A stretch of 64,000 nucleotides of DNA, taken from positions 1 to 64,000 of the forward strand of contig JAEDCY010000012.1 of NCBI GenBank assembly GCA_016293915.1. Direction: 5' to 3'. The translations under genes were made by a program, and so were the position numbers. Source of the stretch: Treponema sp. Lineage in GTDB: Bacteria; Spirochaetota; Spirochaetia; Treponematales; Treponemataceae. Of the stretch, positions 1 to 7,173 are shown piece after piece. Each line of letters opens with the position of its first letter. Within the stretch, counting starts at the first letter, position 1. Under the pieces are notes generated by a model, which did not search any database, was not told the origin of the DNA, and saw only the letters and a list, made by a program, of their open reading frames with translations.

Positions 1-735
1 CCGACGAAGGTCGGGAGCTATATTATTAGATTCTGAATCAAGTTCAGGATGACGGGTATTTTGTTCAGCATGACGATTTTGTTCTACCACAAACTTTACG
101 GAGTTCAGCATGTCATCTTCGGTCTCGCCGGGAAGGCCGAAAATCAGGTGGGTGACTATGTGTATGGATGGCGCTGCCTCGCGGATACGGCGAACTGCAT
201 CAATGTAGTCCTGATTTGAGTAACATCGGTTTATGAGCAGACCTGTTTTTTCATTACTTGTCTGCAGGCCGAGTTCTATCTGGACAAAGTGCGATTTTGA
301 GATTTCGGCGAGGCCTCGTAAAATCGCCGGGCTAAGACAATCCGGACGGGTGGCTACGGCAAGGCCCGCTACTCCTTCGCAGTCCAGGGCTTCCCGGTAT
401 TTTGAAAGCAACACCGTGGGGTCGCCATAAGTCGAAGTAAAGCTCTGAAAATAGGCAATGTACTTTCCCTGACGCTCCCCGCTGCGGCCACGAAGTTTTG
501 ACACAACAAGCTTTTTTCCCTGCTCCAGCTGCTCCGAAATTGATAACCGCCTGCCAGCAGCTGCCTCTCCTCCCCGGGCTATAAAATCTCCACTCCCCGA
601 CTGTGAACAGAAAATGCAGCCGCCAGTTCCTTTTGTACCATCGCGGTTTGGACAGGTGCAGCCGGCATCCAGAGAAATCTTATAAGTCTTGCAGCCGAAA
701 ATGGATTCGTAAAAAGTTGAAAGAGCTTGCACCAC
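1..735 (-). CDS. Radical SAM protein, TIGR01212/YhcC family (3' end cut by window)
   Basis: Reading the minus strand from a GTG at 735 gives 245 uninterrupted codons running off the window edge. The start of the protein matches the YhcC/TIGR01212 radical-SAM layout: a short lead, then YKISLDAGCTCPNRDG and GGCIFC. The cluster cysteines are C28, C40 and C43 (C-x11-C-x2-C). Further on are TRPDCLS, QIELGLQ and HLIFGLPGET, typical of the barrel of this family. The exact substrate of YhcC-type proteins is not settled. The start lies 7 bp after the stop of the M28 peptidase gene with a G-rich stretch before it, so the two are probably co-transcribed. The last 26 visible residues (about 220-245) are odd. 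They contain NRHAEQN and HPELDSES and are encoded by a palindromic repeat lying in frame where the family continues its barrel. Whether the frame closes properly beyond the window cannot be seen. Confidence 0.85.
   Translation of the reverse strand, partial: MVQALSTFYESIFGCKTYKISLDAGCTCPNRDGTKGTGGCIFCSQSGSGDFIARGGEAAAGRRLSISEQLEQGKKLVVSKLRGRSGERQGKYIAYFQSFTSTYGDPTVLLSKYREALDCEGVAGLAVATRPDCLSPAILRGLAEISKSHFVQIELGLQTSNEKTGLLINRCYSNQDYIDAVRRIREAAPSIHIVTHLIFGLPGETEDDMLNSVKFVVEQNRHAEQNTRHPELDSESNNIAPDLRR
28..75. repeat. Family B palindrome inside a coding region
   Basis: TTCTGAATCAAGTTCAGGATGAC followed by a second half-copy, GTTCAGCATGACG. The sequence belongs to the same family as the intergenic copies near 14.0, 17.2, 24.6, 36.8, 50.7 and 52.3 kb. 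Here it lies inside the radical-SAM reading frame. Confidence 0.8.
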
Positions 736-742
736 CCCACCC

Positions 743-1663
743 CTAAGCCAGCGTTTTTAGGGCTGCCAGATTATTCAAAATATTATGAAAGATTTCGAAG
801 CTTTGCGGCGTAAGTGAGGCAAGGTTGTCGCCTGCTGTATGCAGGAGTTGCCAGGTAAGCGGACTTTCACCGCGTGTGGCTGCGGTGACTTCTGCTGAAG
901 GCAGCATTGTGATGGCCACGGCGGGGATGCCGTTTGCGATAAAGCTTGCGTTGTCGGAATAGTTACAGGGAAGGCTGAACCAGCGGCCGTTTGCCGAGGT
1001 CTGGAGGAGTGAGGCGGCGCGCCCTTCGAGGGCGCTGAAATCTTTTACGAAGAGAGCCGGTGCCTTGGGCGGAAGAACTGTTTGTGTGAGTATCGGAACG
1101 TTGCCGCGCCCCATGCAGTCAAATACGAAGATATCGTCGTTAGTTATGCCGAGGCGGCGAAAGACCTGAGCCAGGGGAAAGGCGCCCTGTTCTGCGACGC
1201 CGCCCGCCGCGCCCAGTTCTTCGCCATCAGTGAAAATAAGGCGGATGTTATGGAAGAATTGGCCGCGGTCTGCGGAAAATGAACTGAAAGCTGTGGTGAT
1301 TGAGCTGCGGGCTGTGGGGAATAAACCGAAATCTGCGGAGGTTTCGATACACCCGCTTCGCGGGCACTCAACCACCGGAAATACCGCGAGTTTTGCCGCC
1401 CACTCCAGCAGGCAAAAAACCGCCGCCGAATTATCGTTTGCGCCGGGACTCCCCGGAAATCTGTCGTAATGCGCAATTACGGTTTTTATCCGAAAGGTCG
1501 GGTTATACTGCGATTGCGGAAACTTTGCATATATATGATTTTTTCCTTCCATCTGTAAAATCGGAGCTTCGAGCCCGGCAGCCTTCAGATAATTCTGAAT
1601 AAAGGCGGCACGGTTGCAGTCTGGTGCAATGAAATCATTAAAGCTGGAAGGTATTGTGTACAT
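743..1663 (-). CDS. M28-family zinc aminopeptidase-like protein
   Basis: 306 residues. Co-catalytic metal ligands of the M28 family are visible in order: H65 and D67 in AHYDRFPGSPG, D77 in GANDNSAA, E148-E149 in FTDGEELG, a later acidic residue near FVFDCMG, and a C-terminal His in LLHTAGDN (family form LHTxxD). It should be a cytoplasmic exopeptidase, since no signal peptide is evident. Between the strand ending LAVF (about residue 95) and HNIRLIFTDGEELG there are about 40 extra residues. They begin with VVECPRSGCIET, which is encoded by a family A repeat (1338-1376) lying in frame. The insert falls between the first metal site and the catalytic glutamate, so it must be accommodated as a surface loop if the enzyme works. 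The gene is followed after 7 bp by the radical-SAM gene. Confidence 0.8.
   Translation of the reverse strand: MYTIPSSFNDFIAPDCNRAAFIQNYLKAAGLEAPILQMEGKNHIYAKFPQSQYNPTFRIKTVIAHYDRFPGSPGANDNSAAVFCLLEWAAKLAVFPVVECPRSGCIETSADFGLFPTARSSITTAFSSFSADRGQFFHNIRLIFTDGEELGAAGGVAEQGAFPLAQVFRRLGITNDDIFVFDCMGRGNVPILTQTVLPPKAPALFVKDFSALEGRAASLLQTSANGRWFSLPCNYSDNASFIANGIPAVAITMLPSAEVTAATRGESPLTWQLLHTAGDNLASLTPQSFEIFHNILNNLAALKTLA
1338..1376 (-). repeat. Family A hairpin repeat, in frame inside the M28 gene
   Basis: On the coding strand it reads GTTGAGTGCCCGCGAAGCGGG and then TGTATCGAAACC. The variable stem is CCCGC-GAA-GCGGG. It translates as VVECPRSGCIET, the same frame as the copy in purL (62962-63001). 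Confidence 0.85.
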
Positions 1664-1699
1664 GTATTTATTATAGAAGAAAAAGAATTATTTGGCAAA

Positions 1700-1845
1700 C
1701 TTCGGGGGTATTAGGGGGCGGAGCCCCCTAGGCGAAGGGGGTGTGGCGAAAACCGTTTACGGGTTGAGCCCAGGGGGAAGGCTTTCCCCTCATCCCTCAT
1801 CCCTAAAACCTAGCACCTAGAACCTACACACACCTATTCCCACTC
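1700..1845. repeat. Family C GC-rich repeat plus short heptamer-like repeats
   Basis: The gap between the peptidase gene and glyA is filled by a GC-rich palindromic block: GGGGGCGGAGCCCCC, then GGGGGAAGGC with TTTCCCC. After it comes a run of near-heptamer repeats (CATCCCT, CTAAAAC, CTAGCAC, CTAGAAC). Related GC-rich blocks lie after glyA and inside murI. Confidence 0.6.
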
Positions 1846-1904
1846 ACCTACATTTTCGCTAAAATACTTCAATATAATTAGAATCAATAACACGAGGTTA
1901 TAAT

Positions 1905-3407
1905 ATGTCAACACCTTTGGAAAATTATCTTAGCAAGGCAAACGGTAAGCCAAATGCCGCTATGTGTGCCTATGTTGCAAATCTTCAGCAGGTTGCTGCA
2001 GTTGGTCCGGATATCGCAGCAAGCATTGTAAACGAGCTCGAAAATCAGAGAAGCCACCTTAAACTGGTTGCCAGCGAAAACTACTGCTCGCTCAACGTTC
2101 AGGCTGCTATGGGAAACCTTCTTACTGATAAATATGCTGAAGGATATCCTGAGCACCGCTACTACGGCGGCTGTGTAAATATCGACGCTGTTGAAAACAC
2201 TGCAGCCCGCGAAGCTGAAGCTCTTTTTGGTGCTGACTACGCTTACGTTCAGCCTCACTCTGGTGCTGATACAAACCTCGTTGCTTACTGGGCGATTCTT
2301 TCCGCAAAGGTTGAAACTCCTACTCTCGAAGAGCTTGGTGTAAAGAGTTTGAATGATTTGACTGACCAACAGTTCGACGCTCTCCGCAAGAAGTTCGGAA
2401 ACCAGAAGCTTATGGGTCTCGACTACTCTTGTGGTGGTCACCTTACTCACGGTTATAAAATGAACGTTTCTGCCCGCATGTTTGAATCACATCCATATGG
2501 TGTTGATAAGGAAACAGGTCTTTTGGACTATGACGCAATTGAAAAACAGGCTATGGAAGTAAAGCCACTCATTCTTTTGACAGGTTTCTCTGCTTACCCA
2601 CGCAAAATCAACTTCAAACGATTCCGGGAAATTGCAGACAAGTGTGGAGCAGTTCTCATGGTTGATATGGCTCACTTCGCAGGTCTTGTTGCAGGTAAAG
2701 TTTTCACAGGCGACTACGATCCAGTAAAATGGGCTGATATCGTTACAACTACAACTCATAAAACTTTGCGCGGTCCTCGCGGTGCTATGATTCTCTGCAA
2801 GAAGGAATTTGCTGATTACGTAAACAAGGGTTGTCCTATGGTACTTGGTGGTCCACTCGGACACATCATGGCTGCTAAGGCAATTGCTTTCAAAGAGGCC
2901 CGCACTCCAGCTTACCAGGCTTGGGCACAGCAGGTTGTAAAGAACGCACAGGCTCTTGCTGAAGGCTGTAAGTCTCACAACATTCCTCTCCAGACTGGTG
3001 GAACAGACAACCACCTTATGCTTTGTGATGTAACTGTTTACGGTCTTACTGGAAAGCAGGCTGAAGCTGCATTGTTCAAGTGCGGTGTAACTGCTAACGC
3101 AAACGCTCTTCCATACGACAAGAACGGTGCATGGTGGACATCTGGCATCCGTATCGGAACTCCAGGTCTTACTACTCTTGGTATGAACGAAGCTGACATG
3201 AAGGAAGTTGCAGACATCATCGACTTCGTTCTCAAGAATACAAAGCCAGGCGTAACAAAAGAAGGAAAGCCAGCTAAGGGTAAAATCGAAATCAGCGACG
3301 ATACAGTTGCTGCTGCCCGCGAGCGTGTAAATAAGCTCCTTGGTGCACACGTACTTTACCCAGAGCTCGACCTTGATTTCTTGAAGAAAGAGTTTGTGAA
3401 AGCTTAA
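1905..3407 (+). CDS. glyA: Serine hydroxymethyltransferase
   Basis: 500 residues. PLP-dependent conversion of serine and tetrahydrofolate to glycine and methylene-tetrahydrofolate in the cytoplasm. Landmarks are LKLVASENY near 52-60, YPEHRYYGG near 81-89, QPHSGADTN near 116-124, VDMAHFAGL near 253-261 and TTTTHKTLRGPRG, where K286 is the Schiff-base lysine. It is about 80 residues longer than the usual bacterial enzyme. The largest extra piece (about residues 131-170) lies between the cofactor-binding region and CGGHLTHG. My recollection is that treponemal GlyA proteins share this length. The start is supported by GAGG about 9 bp upstream. It is a single-gene unit with its own terminator downstream. 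Confidence 0.95.
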   Translation: MSTPLENYLSKANGKPNAAMCAYVANLQQVAAVGPDIAASIVNELENQRSHLKLVASENYCSLNVQAAMGNLLTDKYAEGYPEHRYYGGCVNIDAVENTAAREAEALFGADYAYVQPHSGADTNLVAYWAILSAKVETPTLEELGVKSLNDLTDQQFDALRKKFGNQKLMGLDYSCGGHLTHGYKMNVSARMFESHPYGVDKETGLLDYDAIEKQAMEVKPLILLTGFSAYPRKINFKRFREIADKCGAVLMVDMAHFAGLVAGKVFTGDYDPVKWADIVTTTTHKTLRGPRGAMILCKKEFADYVNKGCPMVLGGPLGHIMAAKAIAFKEARTPAYQAWAQQVVKNAQALAEGCKSHNIPLQTGGTDNHLMLCDVTVYGLTGKQAEAALFKCGVTANANALPYDKNGAWWTSGIRIGTPGLTTLGMNEADMKEVADIIDFVLKNTKPGVTKEGKPAKGKIEISDDTVAAARERVNKLLGAHVLYPELDLDFLKKEFVKA

Positions 3408-3418
3408 TTAAATTTTAT

Positions 3419-3508
3419 AGGGAGGAGCCCCTCCCTGCGCGCAAGCCTCCTCACTTCGCTGCGGTGTCTTGCGCTACCCACCCTGCGGGGACACCCCGCA
3501 ACGCCCCG
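3419..3508. repeat. Family C GC-rich repeat after glyA
   Basis: A GC-rich block with nested stems (GGAGGAGCCCCTCC, CTGCGGGGACACCCCGCA) ending in CCCCGCAACGCCCC. The same ending occurs in the element inside murI. Confidence 0.6.
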
Positions 3509-3534
3509 GTCAGAATTGGCCGGGATTTTTTTTT
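3505..3534 (+). terminator. Rho-independent terminator of glyA
   Basis: Hairpin CCCGGTCA-loop-TGGCCGGG followed by A and nine T. Confidence 0.8.
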
Positions 3535-3576
3535 AGTATTCTATAAAATCAACAGAATCATTATTCTTTCTTAAAT

Positions 3577-4184
3577 ATGAAAAAAAGATTTTGTGGGCAG
3601 TCATTTCGTTTGCACTTTCTGTACCAACAATTTACACACTTTTCTATAACAGCGGACTTTCTCTCTCTGAACTCTGGCAGGATATAAATGAAGCTACTCC
3701 AGAATGGCTTATTCCAGCAGCACTCTGCATGCTTGGTTTATATTTTTTGAAGGCTGTTCTCTTGTACCTATTCTACGAAATCTTAGTTATTCCGCAAAAA
3801 AAGACAAGGATTTCTTTACGCTTCAGCTGATATTTTTATGAGTTTTGAACTGCCTTGTAAAATCATGATTTTAATCGGAATTGGCATTATGTTTTTATTG
3901 ACAGTTTTATTAATTTTACTTTTAAAAACAGATTATTCTTATATAATTTGGAAATAATATAAGTTCCCTGCTTAAGAAACTTCATTTTAAAGCTGCATCG
4001 GAAAGACTAAAAAATATTTTGAAACTTCATTCTGCTATCATGCAATTCACGGAAATCTTGCAGATGGGCTTCGTGGTACAAAACCGCGAAATAATGCGCT
4101 ACACGCTTTTTGTACCACGCCCCGCTCCCTCGCGCCAAGATTACGTAAATCTTTTATAATGCGTAAGCCCTGGCGTAAATCAAT
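3577..4184 (+). pseudogene. Decayed membrane protein, possibly UPF0104 / LPG-synthase-TM family
   Basis: A broken reading frame. An ATG at 3577 is followed by a run of seven A. One more A would give MKKKILWAVISFALS, continuous with the intact frame from 3591. That frame gives SLSELWQDINEATPEWLIPAA and a membrane segment (ALCMLGLYFLKAVLLYLF), a style reminiscent of the UPF0104 (YbhN-like) flippase-type family N-terminus. It loses frame near 3790. A second fragment at 3838-3957 (ELPCKIMILIGIGIMFLLTV, then KTDYSYIIWK) is hydrophobic and stops. A third frame gives SSLLKKLHFKAASERLKNIL and then enters a family D repeat in frame and stops near 4158. The family assignment is from sequence feel only; that it is non-functional is clearer. 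Confidence 0.5.
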
Positions 4185-4185
4185 A
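4063..4185. repeat. Family D repeat
   Basis: Contains GTGGTACAAAACCGCG, AATAATGCGCTACACGC, TTTTTGTACCACGCCCCGC and ATAATGCGTAAGCCC. It is an inverted-orientation relative of the block at 30230-30425. The outer arms (GTGGTACAAAA and TTTTTGTACCAC) pair. Confidence 0.7.
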
Positions 4186-4205
4186 GTCCTCTTGAATTCA
4201 AGTTG

Positions 4206-4220
4206 ATTATGATTCATAAT
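4206..4220. promoter_or_regulatory. Candidate PerR/Fur-family 7-1-7 operator upstream of rubrerythrin
   Basis: ATTATGA-T-TCATAAT is a perfect 15-bp palindrome 31 bp before the rubrerythrin start. Its 7-1-7 geometry is that of PerR and Fur boxes. Rubrerythrin is a usual PerR target in anaerobes. Seen directly as a palindrome; the regulator is inferred. Confidence 0.55.
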
Positions 4221-4250
4221 TAATAAAATATTTATTATAGGAGCAAAAAA

Positions 4251-4811
4251 ATGAGTAAATACGCAGGTACACAAACTGAAAAAAATCTGAGAACAGCTTT
4301 TGCAGGAGAATCTCAGGCACGTAACAAATACACATATTTTTCAGCCGTAGCAGAAAAAGAAGGACTTAGCAAGATTGCCGAGATCTTCAAGAAAACCGCC
4401 AGCAACGAAGAGCAGCACGCAAAAATGTGGCTCACAGAACTCGGCGAAATCAACAGCACAAAAGAAAACCTCGCTGCGGCCGCAGACGGTGAAAACTACG
4501 AATGGACAGACATGTACGCAGGTTTTGCAAAAACAGCAGAAGAAGAAGGATTTGCAGAGCTCGCAGCAAAGTTCCGCGCAGTTGCTTCAATTGAAAAACG
4601 CCACGAAGACCGCTACCGTTCTCTTCTTAAAGACGAAGATTCAAAAGCAGAACTCGCAAAGAGCAGCGTAAAAGTATGGGAATGTCTTAAGTGTGGTCAC
4701 ATCGTAACAGGCGAAAAAGCACCTGATTACTGCCCTACTTGCGGCGAATACAACCAGTATTTCGAAGTTCGCGAAGATAACTACGACCTCATTTTGACAT
4801 GGGGCCGCTAA
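4251..4811 (+). CDS. rbr: Rubrerythrin (peroxide-scavenging di-iron protein)
   Basis: 186 residues. The N-terminal ferritin-like four-helix domain has the iron-ligand motifs [11 protein letters not shown] and NEEQHAK, and a second E-x-x-H pair in IEKRHEDRY. The C-terminal rubredoxin domain has CLKCGH and CPTCG as the four cysteines around the mononuclear iron. The protein reduces hydrogen peroxide at the expense of reduced rubredoxin or NADH, which protects an anaerobe from oxygen stress. The start is set by GGAG 8 bp upstream. A palindromic operator candidate lies at 4206-4220. The icd gene begins 20 bp after the stop, so the two may share a transcript. Confidence 0.95.
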   Translation: MSKYAGTQTEKNLRTAFAGESQARNKYTYFSAVAEKEGLSKIAEIFKKTASNEEQHAKMWLTELGEINSTKENLAAAADGENYEWTDMYAGFAKTAEEEGFAELAAKFRAVASIEKRHEDRYRSLLKDEDSKAELAKSSVKVWECLKCGHIVTGEKAPDYCPTCGEYNQYFEVREDNYDLILTWGR

Positions 4812-4831
4812 ATCCGTATAATAACATCACT

Positions 4832-6028
4832 ATGGCAAAAATTCAGATGAAGAACGCTATCGCCGAGCTCGACGGCGATGAAATGACAAGAGTTTTATGG
4901 AAGGTTATCAAGGATGAACTCCTTTTGCCTTATATCGACTTAAAAACAGAGTATTTTGATCTTGGTCTCAAAAGCCGTGACGACTCAAACGACAAGATTA
5001 CTTACGAAGCAGCCAGCGCAATCAAACGTCTCCGTGTTGGTGTAAAGTGTGCGACAATCACAAGTAATCAGGCTCGTGTTGAAGAATATCATCTTAAACA
5101 GCTTACTCCAAGCCCTAACGGAATTATCCGTGCAGAGCTTGATGGTACAGTTTTCCGTGAGCCGATTTTTGTAAAAAACATTCATGGAACTGTAAGCTGC
5201 TGGAAAAAGCCTATCGTTCTTGGTCGCCATGCCTATGGTGATGTTTATAAAAACTGCGAAATCAAATGTCCTACAGCAGGTCGTGCAGAACTTGTATTCA
5301 CAGGTGAAGACGGCATGGAAATCCGTAAGACAATCATGGATATGAGTGGTTCTGGAATTATTCAGGGAATTCATAACCTTGATAAATCAATTGAAAACTT
5401 TGCACGCTGCTGCTTTACTTATGCACTCGACCGCAAGATAAGCGTATGGTTTGGTGCTAAAGATACAATCAGCAAGACTTATGATGGAAACTTCAAGGCA
5501 ATTTTCCAGCGTATTTTTGATGATGAATACAAGGCTAAGTTTGATGCAGCAGGCATCGAGTATTTCTATACATTGATTGATGACGCAGTTGCACGTGTAA
5601 TGCGCAGTGAAGGCGGTTTCATGTGGGCAACAAAGAACTACGACGGCGACGTTATGTCTGACATGATTGCCTCTGCCTGCGGTTCACTTGCCATGATGAC
5701 TTCTGTTCTCGTTAGCCCGGACGGAAACTTCGAATACGAAGCAAGCCACGGAACTGTTCAGAAGCACTATTACCGCTATCTCAAGGGTGAAAAAACTTCA
5801 ACAAACCCGGTAGCAACAATTTTTGCCTGGACAGGAGCTCTTGCAAAACGCGGTGAACTGGATGGAACTCCAGAGCTCACTGACTTTGCAAAACGCCTTG
5901 AAAAAGCAACTCTTCAGACAATTGAAGAAGGCTATATGACTGGTGATATTGCCCGAATTGCAGAACCTGCAGCTAAGGAAGTTCTTGATTCATGGCAGTT
6001 CATTGCAGCAATTAAAGAAAGACTCTAA
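4832..6028 (+). CDS. icd: NADP-dependent isocitrate dehydrogenase, eukaryotic-like class
   Basis: 398 residues from the ATG at 4832. An upstream in-frame ATG at 4799 lies inside rbr and adds residues that do not resemble the family. It oxidises and decarboxylates isocitrate to 2-oxoglutarate. The sequence is the roughly 400-residue type II form shared with eukaryotes: AELDGDEMTRVLWKVIKDEL, CATITSNQARVEEY, SPNGIIRAELDGTVFREPI, the YDGDVMSDMIA metal and substrate segment, and EASHGTVQKHY. No strong ribosome-binding site precedes the start, so translational coupling to rbr is possible. In a treponeme with an incomplete citric-acid cycle it would supply 2-oxoglutarate for glutamate synthesis (inference). 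Confidence 0.93.
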   Translation: MAKIQMKNAIAELDGDEMTRVLWKVIKDELLLPYIDLKTEYFDLGLKSRDDSNDKITYEAASAIKRLRVGVKCATITSNQARVEEYHLKQLTPSPNGIIRAELDGTVFREPIFVKNIHGTVSCWKKPIVLGRHAYGDVYKNCEIKCPTAGRAELVFTGEDGMEIRKTIMDMSGSGIIQGIHNLDKSIENFARCCFTYALDRKISVWFGAKDTISKTYDGNFKAIFQRIFDDEYKAKFDAAGIEYFYTLIDDAVARVMRSEGGFMWATKNYDGDVMSDMIASACGSLAMMTSVLVSPDGNFEYEASHGTVQKHYYRYLKGEKTSTNPVATIFAWTGALAKRGELDGTPELTDFAKRLEKATLQTIEEGYMTGDIARIAEPAAKEVLDSWQFIAAIKERL

Positions 6029-6051
6029 CAGTTTTTATTTTATCTTATATA

Positions 6052-6101
6052 CGGCTGAGTCAAAGCACGTTTCACAAACGTCTTGGTTCAGCCGTTTTTT
6101 T
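6052..6101 (+). terminator. Terminator after icd
   Basis: A long hairpin: CGGCTGA pairs with TCAGCCG around an inner ACGTTT/AAACGT stem. It is followed by seven T. Confidence 0.8.
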
Positions 6102-6102
6102 G

Positions 6103-6131
6103 TTGACTTCATAATTGTTTGCATTTAAAAT
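6103..6131 (+). promoter_or_regulatory. Promoter of the sensor operon
   Basis: TTGACT, 17-bp spacer, TAAAAT. The predicted start of transcription is only about 6-8 bp before the ATG at 6145, and no ribosome-binding site is visible. The transcript may be nearly leaderless. Confidence 0.6.
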
Positions 6132-6144
6132 AGTTAAACGATTT

Positions 6145-7173
6145 ATGAAAGCACAAATTAAAAAAATCCAGCTTTTCTCAGTTACGGTTTTTATTCTTGC
6201 CCTCCTCTTTCTTTTATTTTTTATAATCAAAAATAATCCAAAGCAGAATATAAATTCTGAACCACAGCGTGAGAAATTGATTCTTGGATTCTCACAAATA
6301 GGTTCTGAAAGCGCCTGGCGAACCCGTAATACAGAATCTATTTTTGAAGCTGCAGCAGAAAATGACATACAGATTCTTTTTGATGACGCTCAGCAGAAAC
6401 AGGAAAATCAGCTTAAAGCAATCCGTTCTTTTATCGTTTATCAGGTTGATGTAATTGCCTTTGTTCCTATTGTTGAAGATGGCTGGGATAATGTTCTTAA
6501 GGAAGCAAAAGAAGCAGGTATTCCAGTAATTCTTGTAGACCGTAAGATTAATGCAGATCCTTCACTTTACGCAGGCTTTCTTGGAGAAAACAGTCTGGAA
6601 GAAGGACGCAGGGCTGCCCAATTTCTTGTAAACAAGTGTCGCAACAGAACTGGTCCTGTTACTATTTATGAAATGTCTGGAACGGAAAACTCTTCGGTTG
6701 TTCGCGACCGTGCACTCGGCTTCCGTGAAATTATTTCAACAAATCCAAAATTCCAGATTATTCATTCTGAAGACGGCGACTTTCTTCGTTCACGTGGAAA
6801 AGAAATTGCAGAAAAGCTTATTACACAAAGCTATAAAAAAGACGGGCTTTATTTTGAAGGCCAGAAGATTGATGCGGTCTATTCTCATAATGATTCAATG
6901 ACTCTTGGAATGCTGGACACAATCGATCAGTACAATGTAAACACCAGAAACACCATCATTATCAGCGTCGATGCGGAACAAAAATCTATTGATGCACTCA
7001 AAGCCGGAAAGCTTAATTGTGTTGTTGAATGTAATCCAAACCTTGGTCCTATGCTTATGGAGCTTGTAAAACAGATTGCCATGGGAAATGAGATTCCCCG
7101 GATTACTTATAATCACGAAACGGTATTTACTGAGAATGACGACTTTTCTAAGTATGCGCCACGGGGATATTGA
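6145..7173 (+). CDS. Membrane-anchored sugar-binding protein, sensor partner of the kinase
   Basis: 342 residues from the ATG at 6145; the in-frame TTG at 6115 would add an unlikely lead. An N-terminal membrane segment (about residues 9-32, rich in Leu, Ile and Phe) has no lipobox or clear cleavage site. It is followed by a type I periplasmic binding fold: LILGFSQIGSESAWR, VDVIAFVPIVEDGWDNVLKEA, AGIPVILVDRKI, SHNDSMTLGMLDTI. The closest resemblance is to YtfQ-type (galactofuranose) binding proteins and to the importer's own binding protein at 14153-15112. The stop overlaps the kinase start by 4 bp, so production is coupled. By analogy with the XylFII-LytS sensor of clostridia, it probably presents a sugar signal to the kinase. 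This is inference from architecture and gene order. Confidence 0.8.
   Translation: MKAQIKKIQLFSVTVFILALLFLLFFIIKNNPKQNINSEPQREKLILGFSQIGSESAWRTRNTESIFEAAAENDIQILFDDAQQKQENQLKAIRSFIVYQVDVIAFVPIVEDGWDNVLKEAKEAGIPVILVDRKINADPSLYAGFLGENSLEEGRRAAQFLVNKCRNRTGPVTIYEMSGTENSSVVRDRALGFREIISTNPKFQIIHSEDGDFLRSRGKEIAEKLITQSYKKDGLYFEGQKIDAVYSHNDSMTLGMLDTIDQYNVNTRNTIIISVDAEQKSIDALKAGKLNCVVECNPNLGPMLMELVKQIAMGNEIPRITYNHETVFTENDDFSKYAPRGY

Noticed and set aside
1908..3350. Long minus-strand frames opposite glyA
   Set aside because: Shadow frames created by glyA codon bias; Cys/Ser/Val-rich without domains.
4047..4274. Minus-strand frame of 75 codons upstream of rubrerythrin
   Set aside because: It covers the family D repeat and the rbr promoter region; composition is repeat-derived.
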